NCBI GenBank assembly: GCA_003254925.1
Contig: QANZ01020146.1
Location: forward strand, 337,424 to 401,423
Reading direction: 5' to 3'
Length of the DNA stretch: 64,000 nt
Source: Chamaecrista fasciculata
Taxonomy: Eukaryota > Streptophyta > Magnoliopsida > Fabales > Fabaceae
The stretch's first letter is position 1. Each line of letters opens with the position of its first letter. Position numbers and translations under genes: made by a program. This document shows positions 1-12,458 of this stretch, one piece after another. Under the pieces are notes generated by a model that did not search any database, was not told where the DNA came from, and saw nothing but the letters and a program-made list of their open reading frames with translations.

Positions 1-606
1 AAATTGACCCTTAGACTCTTAAATATTTACTTTTTTTACGATTATAAAAGATATGACATAAAACATTAATAAATACAGAATTATTAAATAATTTGAATAG
101 TTTTTTAAATTTTATAATTTAATTATATAAGAATATGAATTTTGATTAAAATCTCCTATTGGCCTCTCAATTATAGAGTCAATTTCATTTTTCATCTTTA
201 AAGTATTGTTTTGTTTTGATTCTTAAAATTTTAATTTGTTCCAATGTTAGTTTCTAATTTTTATCATAATTTCGTCTGATTTATGTCATTATTTTTGAAC
301 TAAATAATTGACTTAACGATTTTATTTTTCATACATATTTTAATAAATGAGTTGAAAAATAAATAAATATCTATTTCTTAATAATAAATAGGACCTCTAG
401 ACATACTCACCAATATTTGGAATACTTGTTACAACTTCATTTTTCGGTGAGTACGACCAGAGAAATTATGTCTGCGATGAAATAAAAAGATATTTATTTA
501 TATGTCAATTCACTTATTATAATACGTATAAGAGAAAAATCATTCAGATCAGTTGTCTAACCCAGATTATGACAATCTATATGAAATCACAATAAATACT
601 AACAAT
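1..606. other. AT-rich intergenic DNA, no gene seen
   Basis: Strongly AT-rich sequence with no coding potential and no clear repeat boundaries. It ends at the 8-bp target duplication of the hAT element that starts at 607. Confidence 0.6.
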
Positions 607-1392
607 TAGGGGTGTTCAGCGGTTTGGGCCAACCCGCAAACCCGCCAAAAGCAACTAAACCCGTGGGTTTGGGTTGGTTTGGTTTGAGATGGCGGGTTGA
701 TTTAGTTTGAAAATTCCTAGCCCGCAATGGTTTGGGTTGGGTTGCGGGTTTCAGAATTCTGAGCCCGCTCAATCCAGCCCAACCCAACCCGCCAGCCCGC
801 CATTTATATATATTTTTTATTTTAATATATACATAAATAAATAATAATTAATATAATACAAATTACTCTTGAGTTGTCATTCTCTCTTAACTTTAACACT
901 AAAGTGACTTCACCTTCAATTAATCTTTTTTTTTGTCAATCAATCTTTTAATCAACTTAATCTCTTTAATTTTTATCAATTTCACTTTTTATTGAGAAGA
1001 GTATAATTAAGATTTTTACAATTTTACTTGTTAAGTTCTACGGTTCCCGTGACTATTTCTATCTTCCTCTACTACTAATAGCACCGTCTTTAAATGAGTA
1101 TATATGGCTTTCAATCATATATATTATATTATTATTGACTTATAATAATAAAAAAACCTTTTTTCATCAAAATTTAATACAAAAAAATTGAAACATTAAA
1201 AAAAATTATCAAGTCAAGTATATATTTTTTTAAAAAATTTTTTTTGTAAATTAGAATGGGCTAGCCCGCGCTGTTGATTGGTTTAGTTTAGGCTGGAATA
1301 TTTTTTTTCTAAAATCCAATCCGCCCTTAGAAAATTCCAGCCCAAACCAATCTGTCATAAACCCAACCCAACTCAACACGCGAACACCCCTA
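607..1392. mobile_element. Non-autonomous hAT-type DNA transposon (786 bp)
   Basis: The ends are perfect 11-bp terminal inverted repeats, TAGGGGTGTTC at 607-617 and its reverse complement at 1382-1392. They are flanked by a perfect 8-bp duplication CTAACAAT at 599-606 and 1393-1400. An 8-bp duplication with short inverted repeats is the hAT signature. Inside the ends are arrays of GGTTTGGGTTGG-like motifs in both orientations, typical of the subterminal transposase-binding repeats of hAT elements. The middle is AT-rich with no transposase frame, so it would need a transposase supplied in trans. Intact ends and target duplication suggest fairly recent insertion. Confidence 0.9.
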
Positions 1393-2270
1393 CTAACAAT
1401 AGAACAAATTGAAAATTTAAAGAATAAAAAAAAAATTACTTTAGGAACTACAACAAAACAAAATCTTTTAGATACCAAATAAAAAATTCATCCTATATTC
1501 CAGTAACTAATGAAATTTCGACCTGATTTTTTATGCACGGGAGATTTAATAATAATAATAATATAATAATACACACCTATGAAGAGGATGAAGAAAAGCA
1601 AAACATGACATTATGAATAAAGGTGCAATTACATCTGTTTTATGAAAGAATATTTTGCTCAATAAGTAGTTTGTTATAACTTGGGTGTATTTTGTCATTT
1701 TTGTGTTCGTCAACTTTAATTTCGTTTTTAACTCTTTGGACAAATTTTGAAGTCGGAAGATTGTAAAAGCAAATTTGATAGAAGTAATCAATTAACAATT
1801 CTCGAGAATCACAATCCCATTTTCTTTATCAACTTTTCTTCACTATCTCGGAACAAAAGATCTGAAACCAAACGACCCCAAGAATATTCGCAAAGATAAT
1901 GAGCAATGCTATAGAACTGTTAACTGTATCACCATTGCATCGTCGCAAAACCTACGAAAAACAATTCTTTTTAATCACATTTTAAAATTTAAAGTGTCTT
2001 AATGGTGGTGAGGTCTCTATAGTAAAATTCAACGATAAAATTACCCAACTTACTACTAACCATCTTGACAACCAGACAGCAGGAAGCAAACCAAGAACAA
2101 CCAGAAGCGACAGAAAAATGGGTGATATATTAAACTCTATATTGTAGCCATGTGATGAACCAATAATGTAAATCTTTTGCACTAATTATTTTTTTTCTCA
2201 AATTACACAATAGCAAAATTTGTATAAATGAAGGTGAGAGACAGTTAGGGTCTACATACGTGATGTAGTG
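1393..2270. other. Intergenic and 3' flank of the synaptotagmin-like gene
   Basis: AT-rich sequence between the hAT element and the stop codon of the minus-strand synaptotagmin-like gene. The part next to 2271 should hold that gene's 3' UTR. No polyadenylation signal stood out, and no other gene or repeat is visible. Confidence 0.5.
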
Positions 2271-2691
2271 TTACGCTTGGGAGTCCCGATAAATGGGCTG
2301 GGGCAACCACTTGAGAAACAAATTCAAATACCCAGATTTAGCACGATCAAGCTCAAAACGTTCTTCATATTCCCCTTCCAATATGACCTTAGTAAGAGTC
2401 AGAATGCATCTGCCCAAATAATCCTGCATCAAGTCAGAGTCATACACAAATGTCAGAGAAACCTCATCGTTCAGTTAGTGATCCACACCATAACTAAGTG
2501 GTACGTGGTTATTTGCAATTGCAAAAAGCACGTTTAAACATACTTTCGCTTTTAAATGTAGAGTATCAATGTAACTTCTTACAACAGCTAAAATATAAAA
2601 ATTCATATCTAACATCAGCCATAATTGTTAGTACTTAGAAGTATCAGGGTAAATACAGTAACAACTAACAAATTAATCTATGATTCAGGAA

Positions 2692-2730
<39 letters not shown>

Positions 2731-5700
2731 TTACCTTTCCAAATGTATCATGGTCCCAAACTTCAACCATCAGCATATCATGTAATCCATCCTCAACGAC
2801 GAAATCAAAAGTTTGATTCCATACAGGATTCAACGTTTTATTCACAACCTGAGAAATTAACAACTTAAGGGGTTAGGTAAGTTCATAATATTGTGGATAA
2901 ATAGTCTGGCATCAGAAAGTGAAAGAACGAACATAAAGATCTCAATGGCAATGGCAATGGCAATGGCAATGGCAATGCTGCTCACTGGCTCTCACCCACC
3001 CCAAGAATAAAGGAAAGAGATCTAGAACAGAAGACAGCTTTTTCTTTTTGAAGAAAAAAAAAAGATGAAAAGAGCATAGGACAAAGGTAATGGTATGTCT
3101 AATTTGCAGACACATCTCAATGATCTTCAAAACAATAATAAAAGAGATGCTAGTTTTTTATTCTTAGCCTATCAAAATCTTACCCTAGTTTTGCATTTGG
3201 TTTCTGATTTCTTCATGGTGAGAACAACATAAGGATCAGATGTCCCCATAAGATCTGCAGCAGGCAAGTCTTCAGCAGATATCACAGTAATGGAAAGAAC
3301 TCCTCTGATGATAACCTCCTTTCTCTTCTGTGTAACTACATTTCCATTTTCAGTACCTTCTATTCCATTAGCTGAAGTTTTAAGAACCTTTTCCAAGGAT
3401 GTCAATGGATCACTGCGAGCAAAAGGGTTGGTAAACACATTCTCCGTGCCAAAAGGATAGTACAAAAGCTCCAGTTGCACCTAAACACAAAGAGAAACAA
3501 TTAACAGAAAAGGACACATATTTCTTATGTCAAATATATTTATAGAATGGAAAATGTAGCGTTAGAAGCAGTTTACAAACCAAGACAAGAATTTAACTTC
3601 TTCATATTGCCATAAGAATTCAACCTACACTTCAAGATCGATGTCATGTATGTATGCAACATATGCAAGACATGACAGACATCACTCCTCAGCCAGTACT
3701 ACAGCTCGACACCTTTGAATTATATTCTCACAACTAAAAAGAAAAAGGTATAGGACTTCAATATTTACTAATTTTTAGTTGCCATCTTGACATGTTCAAA
3801 CATTTTGAGATACATTTTCATATAGTTCTTTGTCACTATACAGGCAGTTCAGGAACAACTACCGATTTATTTTTACAATGCGCTGCAGAAATTTCCATTT
3901 GAGGTAGGTCCTTTGGAATTTTTTGTTAATCATATGTGTATACTCATGGTTGCGTTTAATTGACGTTTACCTAAATCAATAGATTACAGCTAAAGTATTA
4001 GGAAAGAAAATAAGACAGGTGACATTTAAAGGGTCCCAAATCACAAAGGAGCAAAATTTAGTAGTTTTCAAAAAGGGGAAACAGAAGTAACTTGATCCAA
4101 AATAAACATCACACTCTGTACTATCTACTATGAAATTCCAACTAAAAGAAAATTTTCTCAGCCAACCAAGAAGCCTCTTAACCATCATCATTTAACCTAG
4201 ACCTAGTGTTATAGGATTTCTCACCTGCCCTCTATTCTTGTTATCTCTTTGGATCTCCAAATCCTTGACTAGCTTCAACCACACATCTTTTACTTTACCA
4301 GGCTGAAGTTCACTAAGCTGTATTTGTGCACATCCAATCAGATCAGATGTCTGTAAATTCTCAGAATCATACACTTTAACCACCAAGTGTTGAGTGGATT
4401 CATCTTCAACAATAAATTCGAAGTGTTCATTCCAAATTGGATTCAGATCATTGTTCTGAAGGGGAAAAACAAAAAATTAACTCATTTACTCCTATATTGA
4501 GAAACAATAAATAGATGAAAAAGAGAGAGAATAGTATACTAACTTACAATTGTCTTGCTAGTTTTCATTCTATCACGTATAGGCCGTATATAAAGTACAG
4601 CATAAGGATCTGATTTACCAATGATATCCTTGTTGGTTAAATCCTTTGCTTGCACAAGCTTGACTTCTAATATGCCCACAGGCTTCAACTCCAGATCACT
4701 GAACAAGTAGTGGTGTTTAAAACTTTGAATCAAAAATTTAGCAGCAAAGAGCATAGTCAATGAACCTTGTGACGAATAAGGAACCCCTAAAAATGGTTAT
4801 CCTATAATTAATACAGCCAACTAAATTGGCATAGCTGCCTAATTGACTGCATGTGTAAGAGTGGGGATCCCAACACAAAGCAATAAGGTAATGTTTTCAT
4901 AGGTCAGCATTGAGTTCTAAATTAATAATGAGTATTAATCAATAGAACGCTTGCATCCTTGATATATTTGAATACCTGTAATCTCCAGGCAAGATGGGTA
5001 CAACTTTTCTCACAGGCCATGTAATAGAATCTTCAACAGCATCTCTGATTGATCCCTGTAATAATTTAATAGACCTAATTATTATTTAAAAAAAATCTGG
5101 ATTTTAGACTTTTTTTGGTAGGGGAGGGGGGTGCAGTGCCGAAGAGAGGAAAGAGAAGGGAAAGAAAAATAAGCTCCACCTACTAACCCCAGGTTGAAAG
5201 ATCACAAATGTAATTGGATAAAATGAATTGCATAAAAGAAAAAATTGCAGCTCTGATGATAAATAAGCAACCAGACACCATCTATAACTCTTCCAGAAAA
5301 AAATTAATAGCATAAATATAATGTTGCCTAGTATACACACACAGACACACATGAAACCAATTACAAATTGCAAATATGTCCTAAAAGTTGTTGCATCAGA
5401 TTTTCTTACTAAATATTTTTCTATGGTTGCAAGAAGTTCACTCGAGATCAATCCACTTTCTCTAATTTTGCTGATTTGAAAAGTAGTCACTAGGATTTGA
5501 TTTGGAGAGACAGTAGCTACGGTGCTTAAGTTTCCGAAAGAAAAAAATCAGAAAAATTAAAACAAGTTGACAAGATGACATTCAATATAATTGTGCTGAT
5601 ATAAGAGAACGTTCTGTAATCCAAAGTGTTATCTAATTCATTTTTTTTAGAAAAAAAAAAGCTGCAAGATTTTAAGTTAATTAGTTCATTATATTGTTAT

Positions 5701-6273
5701 TGTTAAGGACTTTAAGATTACAGGCACCAATATTTAATTTTTCTCAATAAATGATTTTTTACAATTATGATTTTTTTTTCATGAATGTGGCAGCTAATTG
5801 CTCCTATATTTATTGACTTCCCATCTTTTCTTTATCATGTACATGAGCAAACAAAATCTATATTCTGTTCTATACTTCTATGTGACAAAGAATCAAGTTT
5901 TCTATGGTCAACTACTACAATATATATTCTTAATCGGTGAGATGTTATAAAATGACTCGAGATACAGAAAATGAATTATGCGATTCACAGTGGTATCAGA
6001 AATAGACAATGGAAGTTGTTCAAACCTCAATTGCATCATATAATCCAGGGATTGCTGATATGTCACCACCAATAACTTTCAACGTAAAATCCATCTTTTT
6101 CTGCAAATTAAAGTTTTCTGAAATGATTAAACGTATTACACAAGTGGGTGCATATGCTTAAAGCCTTCAGAGACGAAGAAGCTGGATGTGTTTATTGCAT
6201 GCACCAAAGATTGTGAAAGGATAACACTGGATATGCTCTTTGGGTGGTTTCTTCTGTGTGTATTAGTCACACA

Positions 6274-6311
<38 letters not shown>

Positions 6312-8344
6312 CCGAGAGCAAAGGACATCTGTCCGTCCATCTTTGTGAATATGCTTGTTTGGAATAATCCATATCTTTCTGTTGACAAATGAATATCAAG
6401 CATGCTTCTACATTCTGTGGGAACTAGGTAGGACTGTCATTCTGACTATTTACATAAAGCATCTGATCATCAATCCATTTATATGCATTATGCAGTATGA
6501 ATGAAATAAAATGAACAAACAGATGAAAATTGCACATCCAATTCAGCTTCTTTAATGTTTAAAACTGAATTTCCAGAAGGCCTCAGTAGATGCCATACCT
6601 TCTGCCTTAAAGAGTAGCTAACAGCTCCAAAGCCTGGAAATTCCTCAACTAGTGGCTTAAAAATCAACCTGAAAACACCTGTAAATCCTAGATCTTTTAC
6701 CTGAACAGAGGTTATAAGATCAACAGTAATCATTTCAGCAATAAAACTCATCAATTCAATACCTTAATTGTGCAAAAATGACTGACATTAACATTCGGAA
6801 AGCCATCAGTCTCAAGCATTCCCATAATAATTTTAGCAAAAAGCCTCGCCAATTTAAAAAATGAGACAGTGGGATAGTGAAATTTTCAGCGAAGGGAAAC
6901 AATAATACTACAGTTTCAGTCAATGCCAAAAATGCAGAATACTATTGATTTGCTTTTGGAAAAAAAAAAAAAGTAAAAGATTATAAACTTCAGGAGTAAC
7001 ATTTGAGTTCATATATGAGAAACTCCTAAGCATAATTTTTTCTTTAATTCAGGGTAAGATTGTTGGATTTCCGTCTAATTTGTGTTGTAAAAGATCCTGT
7101 CGGTCTTAGGTTTGCAATCAATTTTGAAATTCAGAGAATAAGATCTCTGATGTAATTAGAAGAATTCTTATTTACAAGTTAGTATAGTCTGATAGAATGT
7201 AAAAGACATGCTTTGGCAACATTAGCATGGACAAGGAGAAAATTATTTTTGATCAACATGATACCTAATCAGCTTCCAGTAACTAGTAAGCAGAGGTTCA
7301 GACTAAAAGAAAAGTACCTGCACAGGTAGTGAAACGCCAATTAGAGTCTTGATATCAAGTATAATACTTGGATTCCCGTCCCAATTCATTTCCAACTCCA
7401 TTGTAACGCCATCACTCCCTCCATCTTCAATTATAGACACTCCTAATGAACAATGAGAATAAATTAGATCCTCTAAAAAAGTCTAAAACACCAATTACTA
7501 AGAGCTTAGGAAGAGATCTCTGACAGAAAAATTGAGTAAAATGATAACATGTTTTCAGGAGGCAAAGACGGACATCAACAAATAAGCATATATAGTAATA
7601 TAACATCATCAGTAGTCAAATTATATACTTCTAACTTGGTACTACATTGAGATTTAAGAACAACAAACTGGAAGATGACAACACTCACACACTGAAATAA
7701 ATAAAAGCTCGATCAGCTAAATTTCGAAGTGGATTATAACTCAATGTTTCGAACTGACCTGTAAACTGTGGAGCGACAGTACCAAGAGTAAACTTAGAAA
7801 ACTTAAGTGAAGCCAAAATCATCGGTCTATATTGTTCAAGAACTGGTTCCACGGATGTCTTGATTAGCTCAGAAGCAGCCTAGAACCGCGATTTACAAAA
7901 AAGGTAGTCGAACTGTTAAAGTTATATAAACCTAAGCACAAGATTGTTCATCAACTGAAACTCACTAATATTACCTCATTAACATAGGGCCAGATCTTGG
8001 TAAGATGCGAATTAAGCCAAGTCAACTACAAACAGCAACAAAAAAAAAGAAAGAAAATCTAAGAATGTCAGTCTCAGCTGCCATTAAACTAAAAGAGCAT
8101 TCAAAATCCGAAAGAAAAAGAGAGCTCAGCTCACCTTCTGCCTCTGAGAGAAGACAATCCAAGAAGGATAGAAGAGAGGAGGAAAGATCTTCCTGGAATC
8201 TTCGACGGTCATTCTGGCGAAGGCGGCAACGGTTGCTGCGAGGTCGGAGCGAATCTTGGATCGCGCATTCTCGCAGCGAACGAATCCGACGACGAGAGCG
8301 AGGCCGACGAATATTCCGACGACGAGGCCGAGAAGGAAAGCCAT
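2271..8344 (-). CDS. Synaptotagmin-4/5-like protein (TM-SMP-C2A-C2B), 12 exons, 569 aa
   Basis: Plant extended-synaptotagmin family: an ER-anchored protein at ER-plasma membrane contacts, with an SMP lipid-transfer domain and two C2 domains. Exons (minus order): 8135-8344, 7975-8025, 7759-7879, 7318-7442, 6599-6700, 6026-6100, 4976-5055, 4548-4698, 4225-4455, 3184-3480, 2735-2848, 2271-2423. They sum to 1710 bp in frame. The start is the ATG at 8344; two in-frame codons upstream are not ATG. Residues 2-22 are a hydrophobic anchor (AFLLGLVVGIFVGLALVVGF). SMP covers about 68-250, with EDSRKIFPPLFYPSW just before it. C2A begins near 262 and keeps acidic ligands D279, D285 and D335. C2B begins near 440 and keeps D458, D464, D513 and D515, so calcium binding looks possible in both. 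The C-terminus PQPIYRDSQA resembles the IYRDS ending I remember for Arabidopsis SYT5. Length fits SYT4/SYT5 (about 560-570 aa); I cannot separate the two. Confidence 0.93.
2695..2731. repeat. (TTA)n microsatellite in a synaptotagmin-like intron
   Basis: About twelve perfect ATT/TTA units lie a few bases from the donor side of exon 11 of the minus-strand gene (exon edge at 2735). On the transcript this is an A/U-rich tract directly after the donor site. A likely polymorphic marker. Confidence 0.85.
2944..2977. repeat. (CAATGG)n short tandem repeat
   Basis: Five to six perfect hexamer copies in the intron between exons 10 and 11 of the synaptotagmin-like gene. Confidence 0.8.
6281..6305. repeat. 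(GA)n microsatellite
   Basis: A perfect GA run in the intron between exons 5 and 6 of the synaptotagmin-like gene. It reads as CT on the coding strand. Confidence 0.85.
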
Positions 8345-8652
8345 AATCAATCAGGCTTCCTCAGAGAACGAAGCTTGAAAACGAAGCAAAGCGATTGGCG
8401 TGAGACATTCGATGAACGATAGAGATTGTGGTTGGTGGAAGAAGAAGAAGAAGAAGAAGAAGAAGAAGAAGAGAGAGAGAGAGAGAAATAGAAATGAAAA
8501 GCGAATGAGCCAAAGAGTGAGTGAATGAATGAGTGTTTGATAGTGTCGGGAGATTAGTGATGCCGTTGCGATCGATATTTGTTAAGGCGGGCAAATCAAG
8601 TGTTTCTTTCTCCCTCTCTTACACATTCACAAAAAGTCACTCATTCTTTCTT
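8345..8652 (-). promoter_or_regulatory. 5' UTR and proximal promoter of the synaptotagmin-like gene
   Basis: This 308-bp stretch lies between the start codon and a Mutator foldback. On the coding strand positions 8433-8487 read as (TC)n followed by (TTC)n, a pyrimidine tract common in plant 5' leaders. No convincing TATA box is visible. Confidence 0.5.
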
Positions 8653-9039
8653 GGCTAAAGTGTAAATTTAATCTCATCTCTTTTGTTTAGTTTTTAATTT
8701 GGTCTCACATCTTTTTTTGTCACACTTTTGGTCCCATATCTTTTTTTGTTGCATATTTGGTCTCATATTTTTGGATTAATTGCAGAATTGATCTTATATC
8801 TTTGGGTCAGGTTTAGAAATGATCTCATATCTTTACAAAATGATAAACTAATAGTTGATCATTTTGTAAAGATATGAGACTAATTGTACAACTTGATTAA
8901 AAAATGAGACCCAAAAATGATATGGGATCAAAATTGGGACCTTTTACAAAGATATAGAACCAAAACTGCAACAAAAAAAGGTTACATGACCAAATTAAAA
9001 ATTGAGCAAAAGATATGGGACTAAATTTTCACTTTGGTC
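8653..9039. mobile_element. Mutator-type foldback MITE (387 bp, arms about 185 bp)
   Basis: The left end GGCTAAAGTG (8653) and reverse-complemented right end GACCAAAGTG (9039) start two long inverted arms that run to the centre. The central arms around 8827-8845 and 8852-8872 are nearly perfect. A perfect 9-bp duplication TTCTTTCTT flanks it at 8644-8652 and 9040-9048, as expected for Mutator-like elements. There is no coding sequence. It sits about 310 bp upstream of the synaptotagmin-like start codon, so transcripts through it could fold into a long hairpin. Confidence 0.85.
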
Positions 9040-9258
9040 TTCTTTCTTCTTTTTTTTCGTCGTTTGGCCCACCTACTTTTCTTTCTTTTCCTTTTCCTGC
9101 AAAAATGTTAATCTTATGAGATTATCTTTTAATACATACTAATTTTGATGATTTAGGATTTGACTGTTGAGAAGAAAGTTGATTCTTGGAGGAAAGGAAA
9201 CCACGGTGGAAAATGGTTTCCGTAAATTATATATTTTTTTACAAGTTTAATTAATTTA

Positions 9259-9310
9259 CTAGTATGAGACCCGTGCGAACGCGCGGGTTTTTCTCATTTT
9301 AGTACATATC
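9259..9310 (-). mobile_element. Helitron 3' terminus (minus-strand orientation)
   Basis: Read on the minus strand, a GC-rich hairpin (ACCCGCGCG, loop, CGCACGGGT, one mismatch or wobble) is followed by a few bases and CTAG at 9262-9259, then T. A hairpin followed by CTRR inserted between A and T is the 3' end of a Helitron. The element body must lie to the right (9310 onward). I could not place its 5' TC end, so its length is unknown. Confidence 0.7.
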
Positions 9311-12300
9311 ATTATACATATATTGATATCATAGATATTGAAATACTTTTCACATATAGTAGCATTATATACGAAAATAAAGATTGTTAGACAGCATTGT
9401 TAATATATTTGAGGCACTAAAGAAACTCACATTTATCCCAACCAATAACTTTTAGCAATGTTTAAAGAAACTTACTATAATATGCATAAATTCTTGATAT
9501 AAATTCACTTGATTGTCCAAATCAAATATTTGCTTGCCTTCCATTAATGTACATATACACAAATAGAAGCATGAGAGAAAGAATATTAATGGGGAAGGAG
9601 GTATGAAAGAGAGTTCAGATATTATAAGCTTGAGTTGATAATTTGAAGCCAGAAATAAGGGAAGAGAGAGAGAGACAAAAGAAGGCCAAAAAAGAGAAGC
9701 TAATGGTTGCAGCTGAAGAATCTCTAAATATGTTGTCTGCTCCTTTCCTCATTCTGATGATACTAGCAGATATGACATTATCTACACAACACAAAAACCC
9801 AATTTTTTTATTAATCTACCAACAACATATCATCCGAAAATCAATAACATATATAGGCAATAGATTCTTTTGTGGTTCATTGTCTCTGACTTCTCTTGTT
9901 TGTCATATCATAATCCTTAATTCATTCATTTATTCATTAACATTAAGGACCAATTATAAATTTTTTTAGGGACTAAAGCAGAACAAAAGAAATATTAGGG
10001 ACTAAAGTAAAAGGGAAAATCTATAAAAATTAGAAATTATACATGACAGTCAAGAGAGGAGGTAATGCTATTTATGACTGCAGTCAACAAAATTGAATTC
10101 AACTAAGAAAATAGAGAACAGACTTGAAGACATGACAGTCAAGAATTGATAATTATACATATAGTGACATTTCAAAAAATGAATTACAAAGAAGGTCCAT
10201 AAATGATTGATAATTATACATGTAGTGACAGTTCAGAAAAAGAAAAATGGGACCTGAGAATAAGTGTATAGTTGACAATGCGACTATTTGGTCCCTAAAT
10301 GAAATACAAAGGAGGTCCATAAATGATAGATAAATGAGGTCCAACCAAGAAATGATGTGCGACTATTTGTGCCCTAAAAATCAGTTGACAAAAATGGGAG
10401 GCAAAAATTTCATGACTGCAGGGAACAAAATGAATTCATGTACTGATATTTGTTGATAACAATAAGACTACCTGAAGAAAAATTATTTGCTCTAATGATA
10501 TGTATTAGTGAAATTCAGAAAATTTGGTTCATTGAAGGGAAATACAGCACCTAGCCAGAGTAATACAGCCAGGTTGCACAAAAGCTGTAAAATAAAAAGA
10601 AATGAGTTCACTGAATCTTGCAGTTTTGCAGTGATACTCTTTTTACTTGACCTAATGACATTTGATGATGAAAAGTATTCCTACATTAATAGTACTGCAG
10701 TTCATGTTATTGATTTCTCTGATTCTACAGAACATTATTTAGTGATTGATTGTAGGAAATCATATCTTTATATGTTAAAGAAGACGTTTGGATGGGAATT
10801 GATAATAGGAAATTATATCTGTATATATATTTGTATGGGAATTGATAGTAGGAAATTAAAATAAATAGTTTATTTGCAGGGTAGATATTCCAATGTTCAA
10901 AAGCTTCTACATGAATCTCTAAATTGGGTTATTCTTTGTTTAACTTTCAAATTTATAGCATATGTTTTTTGTGCAAGGTTAAAAATTAGATTAGTTCTTT
11001 AAATAATGACATGTGGAATCTAACAGCAGGGTTACCTCAATACATGAGTTACTATATATGGGAAGTTTTGTCATTTTCTCCAACTTATAAAAAAAATTGC
11101 AAATTACAAAAACAGAGTGAAGTATCATATATCACCCATTATAAACTATGAATTATCAAATTACCTCCTCTGCTAACTTGGTCAAATTGCTACCATTCTC
11201 CTCCAAAGTTGGCATCTTATTACCATTCTCTTCCTGGGCAAATAAAAGACCGTGGGTTACAATCATGGATTGATGTTAAAGATCAAGAGAAAAAGAGATA
11301 AGCAAATGAGAATATGAGATTGAAGAATTTTACGGTCATCACCATTAAAGTAGATTCTTCTAAGAAAAGCCCATCCATTTCTTAAAGTGAAAGTTTGAGG
11401 GTCTTTGGTGATCAGTATTTCTGTTGTCACATAACCCATGGAATTCTCATTAGAGTGAAATAGTATATTGTTGTAGAATTCTATTCCCCAGAATAACACC
11501 ATCTCATCTGCAAAAAAAATAAATAAATAAAGTCACACTTCGTCTTCATTAATTAAATTGCATTACAAATGAGATTTGATACCCACATTGAGATGGATGC
11601 AAAGAAATTTGGGAGGCCTCAGGATCAGCCCAATCATAAGACTTGATGTGCATTTGTCCCAAAAGAAGCTTAGTGAAAACAGTCATTCCTTGATGGTTGG
11701 GAAGGGGAATGACTCCTCTTGCAGGTAGGAAGAAGAGGCAGAGTTGAATTGCCATAGAAAAACAAACCCCAAAAGTAAGCATTTCAGCTTTTAGCAAGTG
11801 CAGCAATTTCATTGGTAAGCAAAATCAAGTAATTAATAAGAATTATCGAGAAACAGAGAAGTCTTTAAAAAACCAATACACATCTGAAGAGAAGTCTCAC
11901 CTTAAACCAATATACATCAGTTAAAATTATTGTTTAAGGCCAATGGCTCTACAACAAATCATTAGTAATAATCCTGTTCAGTACTGCAGTCCAGAAAAAT
12001 GACTTCACCTTAAAGGAAACTTCAGATTTCCAAATATTTTCATTGAGAACATACTTGTCAACTAAACAACTCGACAGTGCAACCAAAGTTAAGAAAGCAA
12101 CATATCAGTCCATAATCTCAAACAAATAGAACCCAAAACTATTAAAAGCACTACAATATGAGATTAAGTGAGAAGAAACTTGTACGTTTAAGTGAGAAGA
12201 AACTTGATTTCAGCAGCTCCAAACGTAGGAGAAAATAGAAAATATGAGATTTTTAATCAATACCTGCGAAAACAAACAAAAGGAGCAAACTTTAGTTTTA

Positions 12301-12458
12301 ATCAACTAAGCAACTAAAGATGAAAACCTTATTTGGTCAACAAAATTGTATCCATCAGTTCAAAGTAGCAATAAAAAATTCCCCTTGCATACGTTCAACA
12401 AAATTGTATCCATCAGTTCAAACAGAATTTTAAAAGGTTCATTTCATCAACTTCCTCC
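9311..12458. other. Probable Helitron body and repeat-rich intergenic DNA
   Basis: AT-rich, no convincing complete gene. Direct repeats occur within it: a segment around 10180-10215 (AGGTCCATAAATGATTGATAA-like) recurs around 10305-10335, AAGTGAGAAGAAACTTG occurs near 12163 and 12188, and a 27-bp unit recurs at about 12339 and 12397. An unidentified minus-strand coding-like fragment is listed separately at 11263-11812. Confidence 0.45.
11263..11812 (-). CDS. Unrecognised two-exon coding-like fragment
   Basis: I do not recognise this protein. The minus strand is open from 11812 to about 11584 (hydrophobic stretch, then PARGVIPLPNHQGMTVFTKL and MHIKSYDWADPEASQ) and again from 11507 to 11263 (EMVLFWGIEFYNN, then GYVTTEILITKDPQTF). 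The second exon follows a good acceptor at 11508-11509. In-frame joining needs a weak donor near 11587 (CAAT|GTGGGT); the stronger GTATCA donor just downstream would create a stop. Composition is less AT-biased than the surroundings. It lies downstream of a Helitron end, so a captured host-gene fragment is possible, as is a degraded gene. Confidence is low. Confidence 0.25.

Noticed and set aside
599-1478. Minus-strand open frames of 62 and 75 codons over the hAT element
   Set aside because: They are made of the GGTTTGGG-type subterminal repeats and AT-rich filler, with no domain or codon bias.
8005-8346. Plus-strand 113-codon Arg/Ser-rich frame
   Set aside because: It is the antisense shadow of exon 1 of the synaptotagmin-like gene and its GA-rich flank.
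10508-10864. 118-codon plus-strand frame
   Set aside because: No domain, no splice context, repeat-like surroundings; probably chance.
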